Shown here piece after piece: positions 30,170 through 40,646 of a DNA stretch of 64,000 nucleotides (position 1 is the stretch's first letter; each line of letters opens with the position of its first letter). This DNA is from Aphanomyces cochlioides. Lineage: Eukaryota > Oomycota > Saprolegniomycetes > Saprolegniales > Verrucalvaceae. The position numbers and the translations under genes are program-made. The stretch covers positions 744,001 through 808,000 of the forward strand of contig JAHQRK010000001.1 in NCBI GenBank assembly GCA_019828595.1, read 5' to 3'. The notes below the pieces were generated by a model that saw only the letters and a list, made by a program, of their open reading frames with translations, searched no databases and was not told where the DNA came from.

Positions 30170-30930
30170 CTACGACGTCAAGCCCGTCAATGTGACGACG
30201 ATGCGGCGGTTGTGGCCGTTGCCCCAGCCGCCAACGTTTCGATGTTCGCACAAGTAAATGCCTGCATCAGGCCATGTCAATCCATCGAGTCTCTACTTCA
30301 TTGACTACCTTGCCATGTTCCAAGATTGAACTTGCCGTTCGTGAGCGGCACTTGAATCGACGCGCCGATCAAAGTCGACTTGATGTGCGCGGGCATGTCA
30401 TCTGCGCGCCAAATTCAGTCACTAGTTCAAGGACGACGCGCTCGTCTTACCGTCGCCTTCCATCGTATGGCGGAAGAATTCGCTACATGAACGCATGAAC
30501 TTAACGTAGGCGATAGACTTCGTACCGATTCCATGACTCGGGTACAATGCGGTTGAAAGCGCCTTCCATGTCGGTGCTGGAAGAGTGATTATTACTGAGA
30601 GAAGTGGCTTACCGAACGTCCGGGTCGCAGTTTTCATTCAACGACAGCGATGCTGACGTGTGCTTGACAAAGAGCGTGGCCGTCCCAACAGTAAAGCTGC
30701 GGATCTCCTGCACTTGCTTGTACACTTCATCCGTGATCACTACCGAACGAATGGCGTCAATCCAAATCAAGGACTGTGATGTGAAGGACGTACAGTGAAA
30801 TCCACGCGATGGCGCTGTCAAGACGATCTCCTAGAGCATCTCCAGTCAGTCCTTGTTCATGCTGAGCGATGCGCCGTCTTACCTTTTGGAACCACGCCGA
30901 CACGCCTGTCTTGATGCCGCTGCTGCTCAT
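30170..30930 (-). CDS. YjbQ/UPF0047 family enzyme
   Basis: Translation from [16 protein letters not shown] through three to four mini-introns gives [41 protein letters not shown], a [24 protein letters not shown] segment and a C-terminus reading [16 protein letters not shown]...RRIVVTLTG. This is the complete UPF0047 signature, including HTSAS, NE-ADP-like, HIKS and the EHR end. Bacterial members show secondary thiamine-phosphate synthase activity; the physiological role in eukaryotes is unclear. It starts 69 bp from the divergent mitochondrial gene and ends 2 nt from the convergent beta-helix gene. Confidence 0.85.
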
Positions 30931-30998
30931 GAAGAATTCCAAAATGGACTTCTTGACCCGACTCCAGCCCGCCCGAACCAAGTGAACCACAACTGAAG

Positions 30999-31946
30999 AT
31001 GCTGCGACGAAGCAGTCGATCCTTGACGAGCCGCTTGGTGGCGCCGTCTGTAGCTCATGGAGTGGCTCCACGCCAGATCCATCGAGTATTTACTCCACTG
31101 CGAGTCAATGCTCTGTCGTCGCCGTTGCATCTCCGCGTCGTAACCATGCCGTTGACATCGCAGGTGTGGATCCACCATCGACACTACTCGTCGAATTTTG
31201 ATGACTGGCGGCGCAATACATCGCTCACGGACAAGATCAAGACTGGCGCGATAGTCGTCGCTGGCGTTGGTGTATTCGCCTTGGCATCTTCTGGTACGTT
31301 TGCGCTCTCCTCGTCGAATCTCATAGTGCGTGTACAGTCGCATTGGGCTTTGTCGTGACGGGTATTGTCGGTCTTGGCGCCTACGGTCTCTACCGTACGT
31401 TGCGTCCGAGTCAAAATCCTTTCAGCGCCATGCAATCGTCCTCGTTCAAACCGTCACGGATTCGAGGTGGCAATCCTCTCGTCGCTGGAATGCCCATCAT
31501 GGTGCAAACAATCCTCACGGGGCTTTTTAGCCTCGTCGGCGGCGCGTTGAAGCAGTCATGGAACCGCGTGACTGCCGTGCAAGAACATGTTGAATCCAAG
31601 CTTCAACAGCATCCTTCCATCCGAGCACAGCTTGGTCCAAACATGCGCGTTGGAAATCCCGAACAAGTCGCCGAGCAAAGTTTGTCCTCTCGATCGTCTC
31701 CATCATCTCACGTGTGATTCTCTCATAGCGGTGAATGGCGTCGGTCGTATCCAAGCGCTGTTTCCTATCGTCGGCGGTCGACACCGCGCGTTTGTTCAGG
31801 TCGCAGCTTCCATCGACGCCGAGAACCGACTCACGTATCAAAAGCTTCAATACACCAACCAAACGACCGGCGAGACGCGCGATCTCCTGCGAGATCTCAA
31901 GCAATCGTCTGTCGTGCTCGATGCCGAGTACAAGGAAGTGCCGTGA
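30999..31946 (+). CDS. Mitochondrial Coa1/Tim21-like membrane protein
   Basis: Three to four exons. The N-terminus (MLRRSSRSLTSRLVAPS...) is Arg/Ser-rich and lacks acids, a mitochondrial presequence. One or two hydrophobic segments follow (IKTGAIVVAGVGVFALAS, then GFVVTGIVGLGAYGLY across an intron). The soluble part has LQQHPSIRAQLGPNMRVG and, after another intron, LFPIVGGRHRAFVQVAASID and LTYQKLQYT. This resembles the Coa1/Tim21 fold: a helix with xxHPxVxxxLG, then a strand with GxxGxxxVxxxA. Coa1 helps early assembly of cytochrome oxidase. The assignment rests on pattern only. Confidence 0.5.
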
Positions 31947-32236
31947 TAACGCGAACAACATGATCATCATGGGACGCTACATGTGGAGGACCTTGGACCA
32001 GGAACGAACCGAGGAAACGCATTACTTGCGTCGTTGGTCGGAGGCTTGGAGCTATCTCATTCGGCGCAGAACCCGAATTCGCCGTCCACGATGCCGATTA
32101 TGCGCCACGACGCTGGCAAAGACATCGCTAAGCGATCCATGTTGCGTTGTGTTTCAGCGTCAACATGCGCAATCGCCGCGACATGTGCAAACGCAACGGA
32201 AGGACGACAAGAAGCAGAGAATGGACCATGTTCTCT
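31947..32236 (-). pseudogene. Remnant of prephenate dehydratase-ACT region behind the secreted chorismate mutase gene
   Basis: Minus-strand DNA after the stop at 32237 still aligns with the bifunctional gene at 34178-35070. First comes a stretch matching its [10 protein letters not shown]...AETQRNM segment, with shifted frame and stops. Then there is an abrupt jump to the ACT-domain codons for GEFGF, and finally the last ~20 codons of that gene (TTQ..RFLGSF...GPPHVA). About 600 bp of prephenate dehydratase/ACT sequence is missing at the jump near 32090. Confidence 0.8.
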
Positions 32237-33303
32237 TTAGCTTTCTTTGGTACAATTCGCATCTTGCTTGGAAGATGACGACAGTCGCTGGAGCAAGTAC
32301 GCGACTTCGACATTTTTGGTCAATGGGATGACGAAATCCTAACGAACGTGGCGGCCATGAGCACAGAAGAGGAAGAAGAGGAAGAGGACGTACATGGTAG
32401 AAATCGGAGATGATTTCGGGATCGACCTTGTAATGAACAGTGCTGTTGCTCGCGGTGACGTCGATGTCTTGGGCAAAGGCGGCCGCCTTCAAGCGCACGC
32501 GCTTGACAACATTCTACAAAGAGCATGAGCAAGTCCATGGCGGGGAAACGGACGTTTTCGACGGCGACATTCGTCAAAGCGGCCATGATCCCGTCGGTGT
32601 CGTTGTTGCAAATGAGCTGCGTGTATCGCTCGGTTTCTGCCTACGAAGAAGAAATTCAGCGCCGCAGATCGAGTGCGTCTTACTTGGAATTTCGCCTCCG
32701 CGACGAATTTGCCATAGTGGATGCGCTTGCTCAACGCTTGGAGCGCGGCAATGTCTGCATTTGCCGACGATCCGTACTGCAAGACAGTCGCTAAGGATTC
32801 ACGGAAGAGGAGCGTCTTACCGTCGTGGGTTTGTCGTCATCGACTGCAATTCGTGGCAAGAGTTTCTCGAGGTAGACGTTCATCACTTGGTCGTTGATGT
32901 TGATCGTGTTGGGGACAAGGAATGACGCATAGTCGAGCGGCGGCAAGATGGGAGCGGGGAGAGACGCTGGGAAGAACGCATTTTCCTCTGGCGAGGTGTA
33001 GCGACGGAGGAGTGCATGCAATCGTTCCGTCTCGTTGAGCATGAAGTCGAGAAAGCTACCATTGTAGTGGTGGTATTTCCCCTTGAAGCGCAACTGCGGA
33101 TCCGACGCTCCCTCTTGCTTCCGGTAGATCGCTTGGTTGTGCACAAACTGCGCGCGCTCAATCAGCGCAAAGATGATCGTGTCTTCTTGTCGCGTCAAGT
33201 TGTTGCGCAAGTCGTCGAGCGTGGGGTTGTTCGCCGGGGCTGGACTAGCTCCAGCGACGACTTGGACGATCAAGCAGGCGGTGGCGAATAGACCAAACAG
33301 CAT
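32237..33303 (-). CDS. Chorismate mutase (AroQ) with N-terminal signal peptide
   Basis: Starts MLFGLFATACLIVQVVAGA, a textbook signal peptide (single hydrophobic core, small residues before cleavage, no Arg). The eukaryotic chorismate mutase fold follows: [18 protein letters not shown] (active-site Arg), then [20 protein letters not shown] and GKFVAEAKFQ (Arg and Lys ligands), then TNVAVEN and VRLKA. The last exon ends QVISDFY-like/[18 protein letters not shown], then a short tail and TAA at 32239-32237. Introns include 32777-32820 (44 nt). It rearranges chorismate to prephenate; outside the cell it could act on host or environmental chorismate, as known for secreted mutases of smut fungi and nematodes. 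It is a tandem copy of the bifunctional gene at 34178-36035, without the dehydratase part. Confidence 0.85.
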
Positions 33304-34177
33304 GGAAGCGTTGGATGTCGATCTTGTTTCCGAGTGAGGATAGCGTCACCCAAGTCGAAGCTTTGATGAAATCAAGTGGAAAGGCGTGTGCTGCCACGCG
33401 TCGTTGTTCATCGCGTGGATGCGAGAATGAGCAAGTAAGAGGCGGCGCACCCATGAATCCTTCGTTTCGTCTCGCAAGGAGCAGAAATGTGCTCTCCATG
33501 AGGCGATTGGAGCATTGAAATGACATCCCACAGGTCAGAACACGTGATGGCGTTGTGTACAGCGCATGCGTCCATCCGTGGAATAGAATTGTGGAAGCGA
33601 AACAAGTCCATCGTCGCTGGTGTGCAGCCTTACGATCTGTCGAACGCATCTTCATGCACTTCATCCATTACAGCAGTCCTCCAGTTTTCGCCTCATGCAG
33701 TTTTCAAAATTTATATCAGGGTATTATGATTGGAAATATTATGTTTCAAAGGTTTATGCTATTAATATTTGGTACTGTCAAAATAAATATTCCAAACAAA
33801 ATAATATTATACAGGATATAAATTTGAAGTGGGAGGCGAAAACTGGGGGACTCTTGTATTCTGGTGGGCATTACTAACCATGACGTGGTCAATTTCGTGA
33901 ACACACGCCCGTGGTGGTCTGCCAACAACGTCCTCCACAAGCAAGATGCCAACTTTGTCGGGGTTTTGGCTCTGTCTCGTCATGAGCTCAGGCTGTCCGA
34001 GGCAACACCCGTTGACGACACGGGATTCACGAGGTTCTGAATCCTGGTGGCGCCGTGTCCGTTGCGCATGGAACCGTATGCAATCGGATGTTGCTTTGTC
34101 ACAGCCGTGACATGACCATGGCATCGATGTCACAGATGTGGATGGAAAATCAAGTCAAGAACGACATGGTCATCATG
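33304..34177. other. Intergenic region between the chorismate mutase copies
   Basis: No supported gene. The first ~180 bp (up to about 33480) resemble the region upstream of the second copy (36110-36190), showing that the duplication carried promoter DNA. The 33715-33830 part is strongly AT-rich. Confidence 0.5.
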
Positions 34178-36035
34178 TTAAGCTACGTGAGGAGGACCAT
34201 GGAGTGGGAACGAACCGAGGAAACGCACTTCTTGCGTCGTTGGCCTCAAGGCTTCGAGCGCTGCCTGCACGTTCGTGTCGTTGCGATGGCCGTCCAATTC
34301 GACGTAGAACCCGAATTCGCCGCCGACGGCATTGCGCTGGAGAGATTCGAGCGCTGTGAGATTCACGCCATGGTCCTATACGACGGGGTGAGGTTGATGC
34401 CATTCGTTGTGTCGCTCTTCGTACCTTGAAGACTTGCAAAGCAGACAAGAGAGAACCAACTTCGTGCTTGACATTGAGGCAGAGGCATGTCTTGTCCTTG
34501 CCAGTAGCGGCGGAAGTGCTCCGTCCGACGACAATGAAACGCACCGAGAGGGCTGGAGGTGGTCGAGAGATGGTTGAGAGAGGCACAGATGGCTCGACAA
34601 CGACGAGGCCGACGGCATGCGCGACGTCTGAAGTTGTCAAAGCGATGCTCTTGGGCTGGTGGCTCGCACACCGCGCGGCTTCGTCAATGCTGGCGACTTG
34701 GACGACCTTGGCGCTACTCCATACGCGGTCAATGATGAGTCCAAAGGCAGTGTCCGCCGAGACTGGAACGTAGATCGTTTCGATCTCCCCGACAGTCGAT
34801 GAAGGAGATCCGGCAAAGAGAAGATGCCGCTCGAGGACTGTTTCCGCGCAGATTTGCAATCCACTCGAGATGAGCAAATGCTGCGCTTCCTTGGCAATGC
34901 CTGTCTGATCGTCTTCGAACGCCACGATGCCGTACGCAGTTTGACGTGCCAAGACGCTGGCAAAGACATCGCTGAGTGACGCGACGGGTTCCATGTTGCG
35001 CTGTGTTTCCGCGCCAAAATGCGCAGTTGCCGCGGCATGGGCAAAGCTACCGACCGGGCCGACAAATGAGACGGATGGATGGTGAAGTCGCTGGAGCAAG
35101 TACGCGACTTGGACTTGTTTGGTCAATGGCATGACGAAATCCTGAACGATGGAACCATGAGGAGAGAAGACGAAGAGAACGGACGTACGCGGTAGAGATC
35201 AGAGATGACTTGGGGATCAATCTTGCAATGCCCAGTGGTGCTGCTCGCGGATCCTTCGACGTCTTGACCGTACGTCGAGGCCTTCAAGCGCACGCGCATC
35301 GCAACTTTCTACAAAGAGCATAAGGTGCCAACTCCATGGCGAGGAAACGTACGTCTTCAACTGCCAAATTCGTCAAGGCGTCCATGATCCCGTCGGCGTC
35401 GTTGTTGCGAATGAGCTGCGTGTATCGCTCGGTTTCTGCCTACGAAGAAGGAATTCAGCGCCGCAGATCGAGTGCGTCTTACTTGGAATTTCGCCTCCGC
35501 GATGAATTTGCCAAAATGGATGCGCTTGCTCAACGCTTGGAGCGCGGCAATGTCTGCATTCGCCGACGATCCATACTGCAAGACTCGCTAAGAATCGATA
35601 GAAGACGAGCAAACTTACCGTGGTGTGATCGTCGTCGTCGACAGTAATGCGAGGCAAGAGTTTCTCGAGGTAGACGTTCATCACTTGGTCGTTGATGTTG
35701 ATCGTATTTGGGATGAGAACGGGCGGATAGTCGAGCGGCGGCAAGATCGGATCGGGAAGAAACGCTGGGAAGAACGCATGTTCATCAGGTGAGGTGTATC
35801 GTCGATTGAGAGCATGCAATCGTTCCGTCTCGGTGAGCATAAAGTCGAGAAAGCTGCCCTGGAAGCTGTGGTATTTCCCCTTGAAGCTCAAGAGTGCATC
35901 AGACGCTTCTTCGCGCTTGCGGTAGATCGCTCGGTTGTGGACAAATTGCGCGCGTTCAATCAGTGCAAAGATGATCGTCTCTTCTTGTCTTATCAAGTCG
36001 TTGCGGAAGTCATCGAGGAGGACTTTGGTTGCCAT
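34178..36035 (-). CDS. Bifunctional chorismate mutase-prephenate dehydratase with ACT domain
   Basis: The N-terminus ([19 protein letters not shown]) has no signal peptide. It holds an AroQ chorismate mutase domain ([52 protein letters not shown]). The same reading frame runs directly into prephenate dehydratase ([58 protein letters not shown]). After an intron ending at TATAG comes an ACT domain ([23 protein letters not shown]) that in relatives senses phenylalanine. It makes phenylpyruvate from chorismate in two steps. The order mutase-dehydratase-ACT is that of the bacterial P-protein, but the mutase is of the eukaryotic long type. Stop TAA at 34180-34178. Confidence 0.88.
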
Positions 36036-37142
36036 CGTGGTGGAAAATCTTCTTGTGAGGTTCCGTTAAGATCGCATTTCCCACTACTGTATCGAGGGAT
36101 TTTTCCCGTGGACGGAATTGCGCAATCAAATGCCGCCGCACCCATCAAACCTTCCATTGGTCTGGATCATGGAAGGAGCAAGTGCGGCTTACAACACTGC
36201 ATGACTGGCACTCCTTGAGTGGAAGAATGTGCTTCTTGTAAGGAACACACCGAAGTCTTGGGCTTGAATTTCGGTCCCAGAAGCGTTCAACTCGTCTCAA
36301 GCATGAGAATGTCATGGAACTGACAAAGAAAACTCTTTACAAGGTAGCAAATCCCTGAAAGGCGACGGCATTAAGGGCGATGCATGCGGTTTCGTGCCGA
36401 AGGAAACCATCGACATCGTGCGCAAGGGTTGCCACCAGCCCCCGTGGCGCTCTCCATCGCATGGGCTTCATTTACTTAAGAGAGCTCGGTGCTCATGCAT
36501 AGCTGGGTCGACGTAGTATGTCCATCGGCAATGCACAAGGTATGGATGGAGATTCCCTTGCGTGCCGACCCATGTAGCATTCGAGAACGGCGCATGACTA
36601 GTCCAACACAATTTCGCCAAGAATGCACCCACATTATTTATTCGATCATCTCATCGTGCGCCGAGGCCTGATCATTCGGTCTATTGGTGCCGACGCGATA
36701 CGATGAACTCCATCTTCATCCATTTACAATTGCCAGTCCAGAAGCATGCGATGAACATCTCCATGGCAATCGACCTCTTCTAAGGATGCCTCCATCTGTA
36801 CCATCCTGCTTCGAGAGGACCACGCATTGGCAATGCCAACGCGTAGTCTGCTGCGCCATGTCACCATCTTGCTTGTGCCGTTGTCCGCTTGACGAGATAT
36901 TTCACACTTTCGAAATGTCTTCATGCATTTTGATTGGACTCTGGGATGATGTTTTGGATGGGAACTATTTTTGACCAATCAGAATAGATCTCGTGGTTGA
37001 TTGGTTCCCGGGCACGGGCACAACTTGCGCGCAAGTGAAGGTAGGAACGCTCGCCGAAGAAACGATTGGGAAGCGACGGAGGTGGAGCGGAAGGCCCATT
37101 TGGTGAGTGAAAGTGTGACGCGTACAAGACGAGACTACTAGC
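36036..37142. other. Gene-free stretch upstream of the exonuclease gene
   Basis: No supported gene in 1.1 kb. The left end is homologous to the promoter side of the sister chorismate mutase. The right end has CCAAT boxes at 36933, 36975 and 37000, which probably serve the plus-strand exonuclease gene. Confidence 0.45.
36933..37004. promoter_or_regulatory. Triple CCAAT cluster upstream of the exonuclease gene
   Basis: TGATTGG at 36931, GACCAATCAG at 36973 and TTGATTGG at 36997, with the outer two reversed relative to the middle one. They end about 140 bp before the start codon at 37143. Confidence 0.4.
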
Positions 37143-38599
37143 ATGCCATCGTTGAAGCGACCCTTGAAAGCTGCGAGGCCAGATGAAGACAGAAAGGTTG
37201 TGGAGATCATGAGCTCGAAAGACGCAATCACGAAAGCGCTGCTATCTGCTCCGACGGTGCAGTTAAAAAGTTCATTGACCGTACAGTTCATCTCAAAAGC
37301 GTCACAACTTGCAAACTGCCACGCGTGCTTTCAAAAGGCGGTCGTGGTCGGTTTGGACACGGTATGGACAAGTGCCATGGTGTCCTGCTCATCTTTGTTG
37401 TAGGAGACCAAACCAGAATTCAAAAAAGGCGCAGCACAAAATCCAACGTCACTCTTGCAGATTGCAACGCGCGACAAGAAAGGAAAAGAAGATGTGTTTA
37501 TCTTGGACCTCTTGGCGCTGAAACCTGGAGATTATAACGACATGCTCTCTGAACTGTTTCTCGCCCCATCGATTGTGAAAATGGGACAGAGTTTGTTCAG
37601 CGACTTGAAGGTACATCCACGAGCCCATCTTGTCTGAGTTTGCCAAAGGAACTTGTCCAGTCGTATCCATCTGCAACATGCTTTAATACGGTCAAGTCAG
37701 CCATGGAGGCCAATGATCTCTTTCGCGCTATCGAAGGACCTAACTTGCCCATGATGAGTCTTCAAAAGCTTGTTTACTACTCCATGAAGCAGAAACTCGT
37801 CAAGACACATCAAAAGTCCAACTGGAATCGCCGCCCACTCTCGCCTGGTCAACTTTCGTATGCTGCATTAGATGCCTTGGTGCTTGTTTGGATCTACGAT
37901 GACATGCGCGCTAGACTGAGAATACACCGTCCAAAACTTGACATTTCTACACTGGCAAGGGATCTGGACGTCGGTGTTGCCGAGTCATTCACTTGCACGA
38001 AATGCCAAATTGTCTTCTCGGTGGATCATGCGTATTACAGCCATACCAGCACATGCACGGGAAGTTCCGACCGGCCATTTCAGTGCACCATGTGCTCTCG
38101 AAGATTTGTAAAGAAGAAGGGCTTGGCGCAGCACGTCACGATGTGCAAGAAGAATCATGTTGCTGTCGTGGAAAAGAAAGACGAGAAGTCTTGCTACTGT
38201 GGTCGCTCAAGAGTCTCGAGGAAGGCAGATTTAACGCTTCATCGCATGTGCGCTGCGTACAAGATCTTTGCAAAGTGCGGTCCCAATGACGTGTACGAGT
38301 GGACTTGCGTCGATTGCGCCAAGGCCTTTGAATCGCCCGAGCAGTTGTTGTACCATCACGGTTTGTGCAAACAAACGCCAGACAAAACCACAATCAGCAA
38401 TCGACACATGCGATTTGAATCACCGCCGAGCAGCGGCAAGAAGCGCAAAACGACCGATCAATCAGTGAAGCAGAACGTCGATGATGTCAAGCGTTTGTGG
38501 TACCAGCGCACCGCTAGCGAAGATTTTACCGATTCAGCTGCAGAAGACGAACTGTGGAACCAAGTTGGGAAATGCGGCACGGATATCCAAGAAGACTAA
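37143..38599 (+). CDS. DEDDy 3'-5' exonuclease with C-terminal C2HC zinc fingers
   Basis: Splicing at about 37360-37403 joins GLDT to ETKPEF, forming exonuclease motif I (D-x-E). Motif II lies in MGQSLFSDLKE (across an intron at ~37612-37648) and motif III in SYAALDALVLVW (Tyr...Asp), so the type is DEDDy, as in WRN-exo, EXD2 and Mut-7. The C-terminal ~180 residues carry four zinc-finger-like units: CTKCQIVF...H...C, CTMCSRRF...H...C, CYCGRS...H...C and CVDCAKAF...H...C. All use C2HC rather than C2H2 spacing. A Lys-rich, then acidic tail ends the protein. It is probably a nuclear RNA or DNA exonuclease; the substrate is not evident. Confidence 0.75.
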
Positions 38600-38842
38600 T
38601 CTGATGACTGATCTCATGGTCAGAGCGGCTTCTTTTGCAGCCAACGCGCGGTCGCGAGGACGCGCTCAGCCATCACTTCCATCTCCTCAAAGACCTTGAT
38701 TCGGATTTTAATATTATTAAATGGAAAAATCAAAAATAAATTCAATAAAAATACATCGAAAATACGAAATATTTATAAAATAGAAATCATATATTATGTG
38801 GATACAATTCCATTTCGTTCCAGGAAAGCCGAGAAAGAAGCC

Positions 38843-40576
38843 ATGATGCAAGCTCCTGTGATGGTCCTGAGTACGTCCACGCTCTGCGTGACGTTGAATT
38901 GACTCTTCCTGCAGACACAAATACCCAGCGAGAGACTGGTCGCACCGCTCAGCTGGGAAACATCCAAGCTGCTAAGGTTTGCCCCTTGCACGCCATCCAG
39001 TCGCTCATGATTTGATGCAATCTAGGCTGTGTCTGAAATTGTCCGCACAACTTTAGGCCCTCGCAGCATGTTGAAGATGCTTTTGGATCCTATGGGAGGC
39101 ATTGTGATGACGAGTGACGGCAATGCTATCCTCCGTGAGGTGGATGTTTCACACCCTGCCGCGAAGAGCATGATTGAATTGAGTCGTGCTCAAGACGAAG
39201 AAGTGGGCGATGGTACTACGACTGTCATCATCTTGGGTATGTCACCATACTCCAATTATGGCATTGTCTGACATTTATTATCTCTAGCTGGTGAAATGCT
39301 CGTTGTTGCTGAACCTTTCTTGTCGCGCCAAGTCCACCCAACAGTCATTATCCGCGGATACCACCAAGCTTTGCAAATGTGCTTGGACACCGCAAAGCGC
39401 ATGGCCAAGCAAATTGACATCCATGACAAAGCTTCGATGCGCAACTTGATCATGTCGAGCGTGGGAACCAAGTATTCGCCTCGTGTGGGCAACATTGTCA
39501 GTGATTTGGCTCTCGAAGCTGTCTTGACCGTCATGCGCACAAACCCCGTGACGGGCAAAAAGGAAGTCGACGTCAAGCGATACGCCAAGGTTGAAAAGAT
39601 TCCCGGTGGCGAATTGGAAGAATCGCGTGTCCTGTCTGGTGTCATGTTTAACAAGGATGTGACTCACTCCAAGATGCGCCGCCGCATTGAAAACCCCCGT
39701 GTCCTCCTCTTGGACTGCCCGCTCGAGTACAAGAAGGGCGAATCCCAAACCAACGTCGAGCTCACGAACGAGCAAGACTGGAACACGCTCCTGCGTCTCG
39801 AAGAAGAATATATTGAAAACCTCTGTGCCCAAATCGTGGCCATGAAGCCAGACGTCGTGATTACCGAGAAGGGTGTCTCCGACCTGGCCCAACATTACTT
39901 CGTCAAGGCCAACATTACGTGCTTCCGCCGCCTCCGCAAGACAGACAACAACCGCGTCGCTCGTGCCACTGGTGCAACCGTCGTCAGCCGCGCCGACGAA
40001 ATCCAAGACTCGGACATTGGTACCAAGTGCGGTCTCTTCGAAGTGCGCAAGATTGCCGACGAGTACTTTGCCTTCTTTGAAGAATGCCAGGACCCTGGCG
40101 CTTGCACGATCCTCTTGCGTGGTGGCTCCAAGGATGTTCTGAATGAAATCGAACGCAACCTCCAAGACGCGCTCCAAGTCGCTCGCAATGTCGTCTTTGA
40201 GCCTCTCCTTTTGCCCGGCGGTGGCGCCACTGAAATGCGTCTGGCGCATGAACTCCGCCAGCGAGCACATGAAGTCGAAGGTGTCGAGCAGTGGCCATTC
40301 AAGGCTGTTGCTGATGCGCTCGAAGTGATTCCACGCACGTTGTTGCAAAACTGCGGGGCGGATGTGGTCCGCGTCATGACTGCATTGCGTGCTCAAGTTG
40401 CGGCGTCCAACGGTGGCTTTGCCGTCGACGGCGTCAAGGGCGTCGTCGTCTCGTCAGATGAATTGGGCGTGTGGGAGCCATACCAAGTCAAGACGCAAAC
40501 AATCAAGACCGCTGTCGAAGCCGCGTGCATGTTGCTTCGCATCGACGACATCGTCTCTGGCTTGAAGAAGAAATAG
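38843..40576 (+). CDS. CCT3: Chaperonin TRiC/CCT subunit gamma
   Basis: Starts MMQAPVMVL, then mini-introns at about 38871-38913, 38977-39025 and 39235-39288. The joined protein reads NTNTQRETGRTAQLGNIQAAK, VSEIVRTTLGPRSMLKMLLD, MTSDGNAILREVDVSHPAAK and EEVGDGTTTVIIL (ATP-binding and hydrolysis motifs), all diagnostic of CCT gamma. The apical domain has GVMFNKDVTHSKMRRRI and the gamma-specific GACTILLRGGSKDVLNEIERN. It ends in a Lys-rich tail (GLKKK). It is one of eight ring subunits that fold actin and tubulin. It converges with RPF2 (70 bp between stops). Confidence 0.95.
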
Positions 40577-40646
40577 TTTAAGAATGTTAAGGACAAATTG
40601 AGATCTTTCAGCATGACTACTAGATGGGGTCGCTCTGTTGTTGTGT

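Noticed and set aside
39284..40396. 370-codon minus-strand frame
   Set aside because: Antisense of CCT3, produced by its biased third positions; the CCT3 protein on the plus strand is unmistakable.
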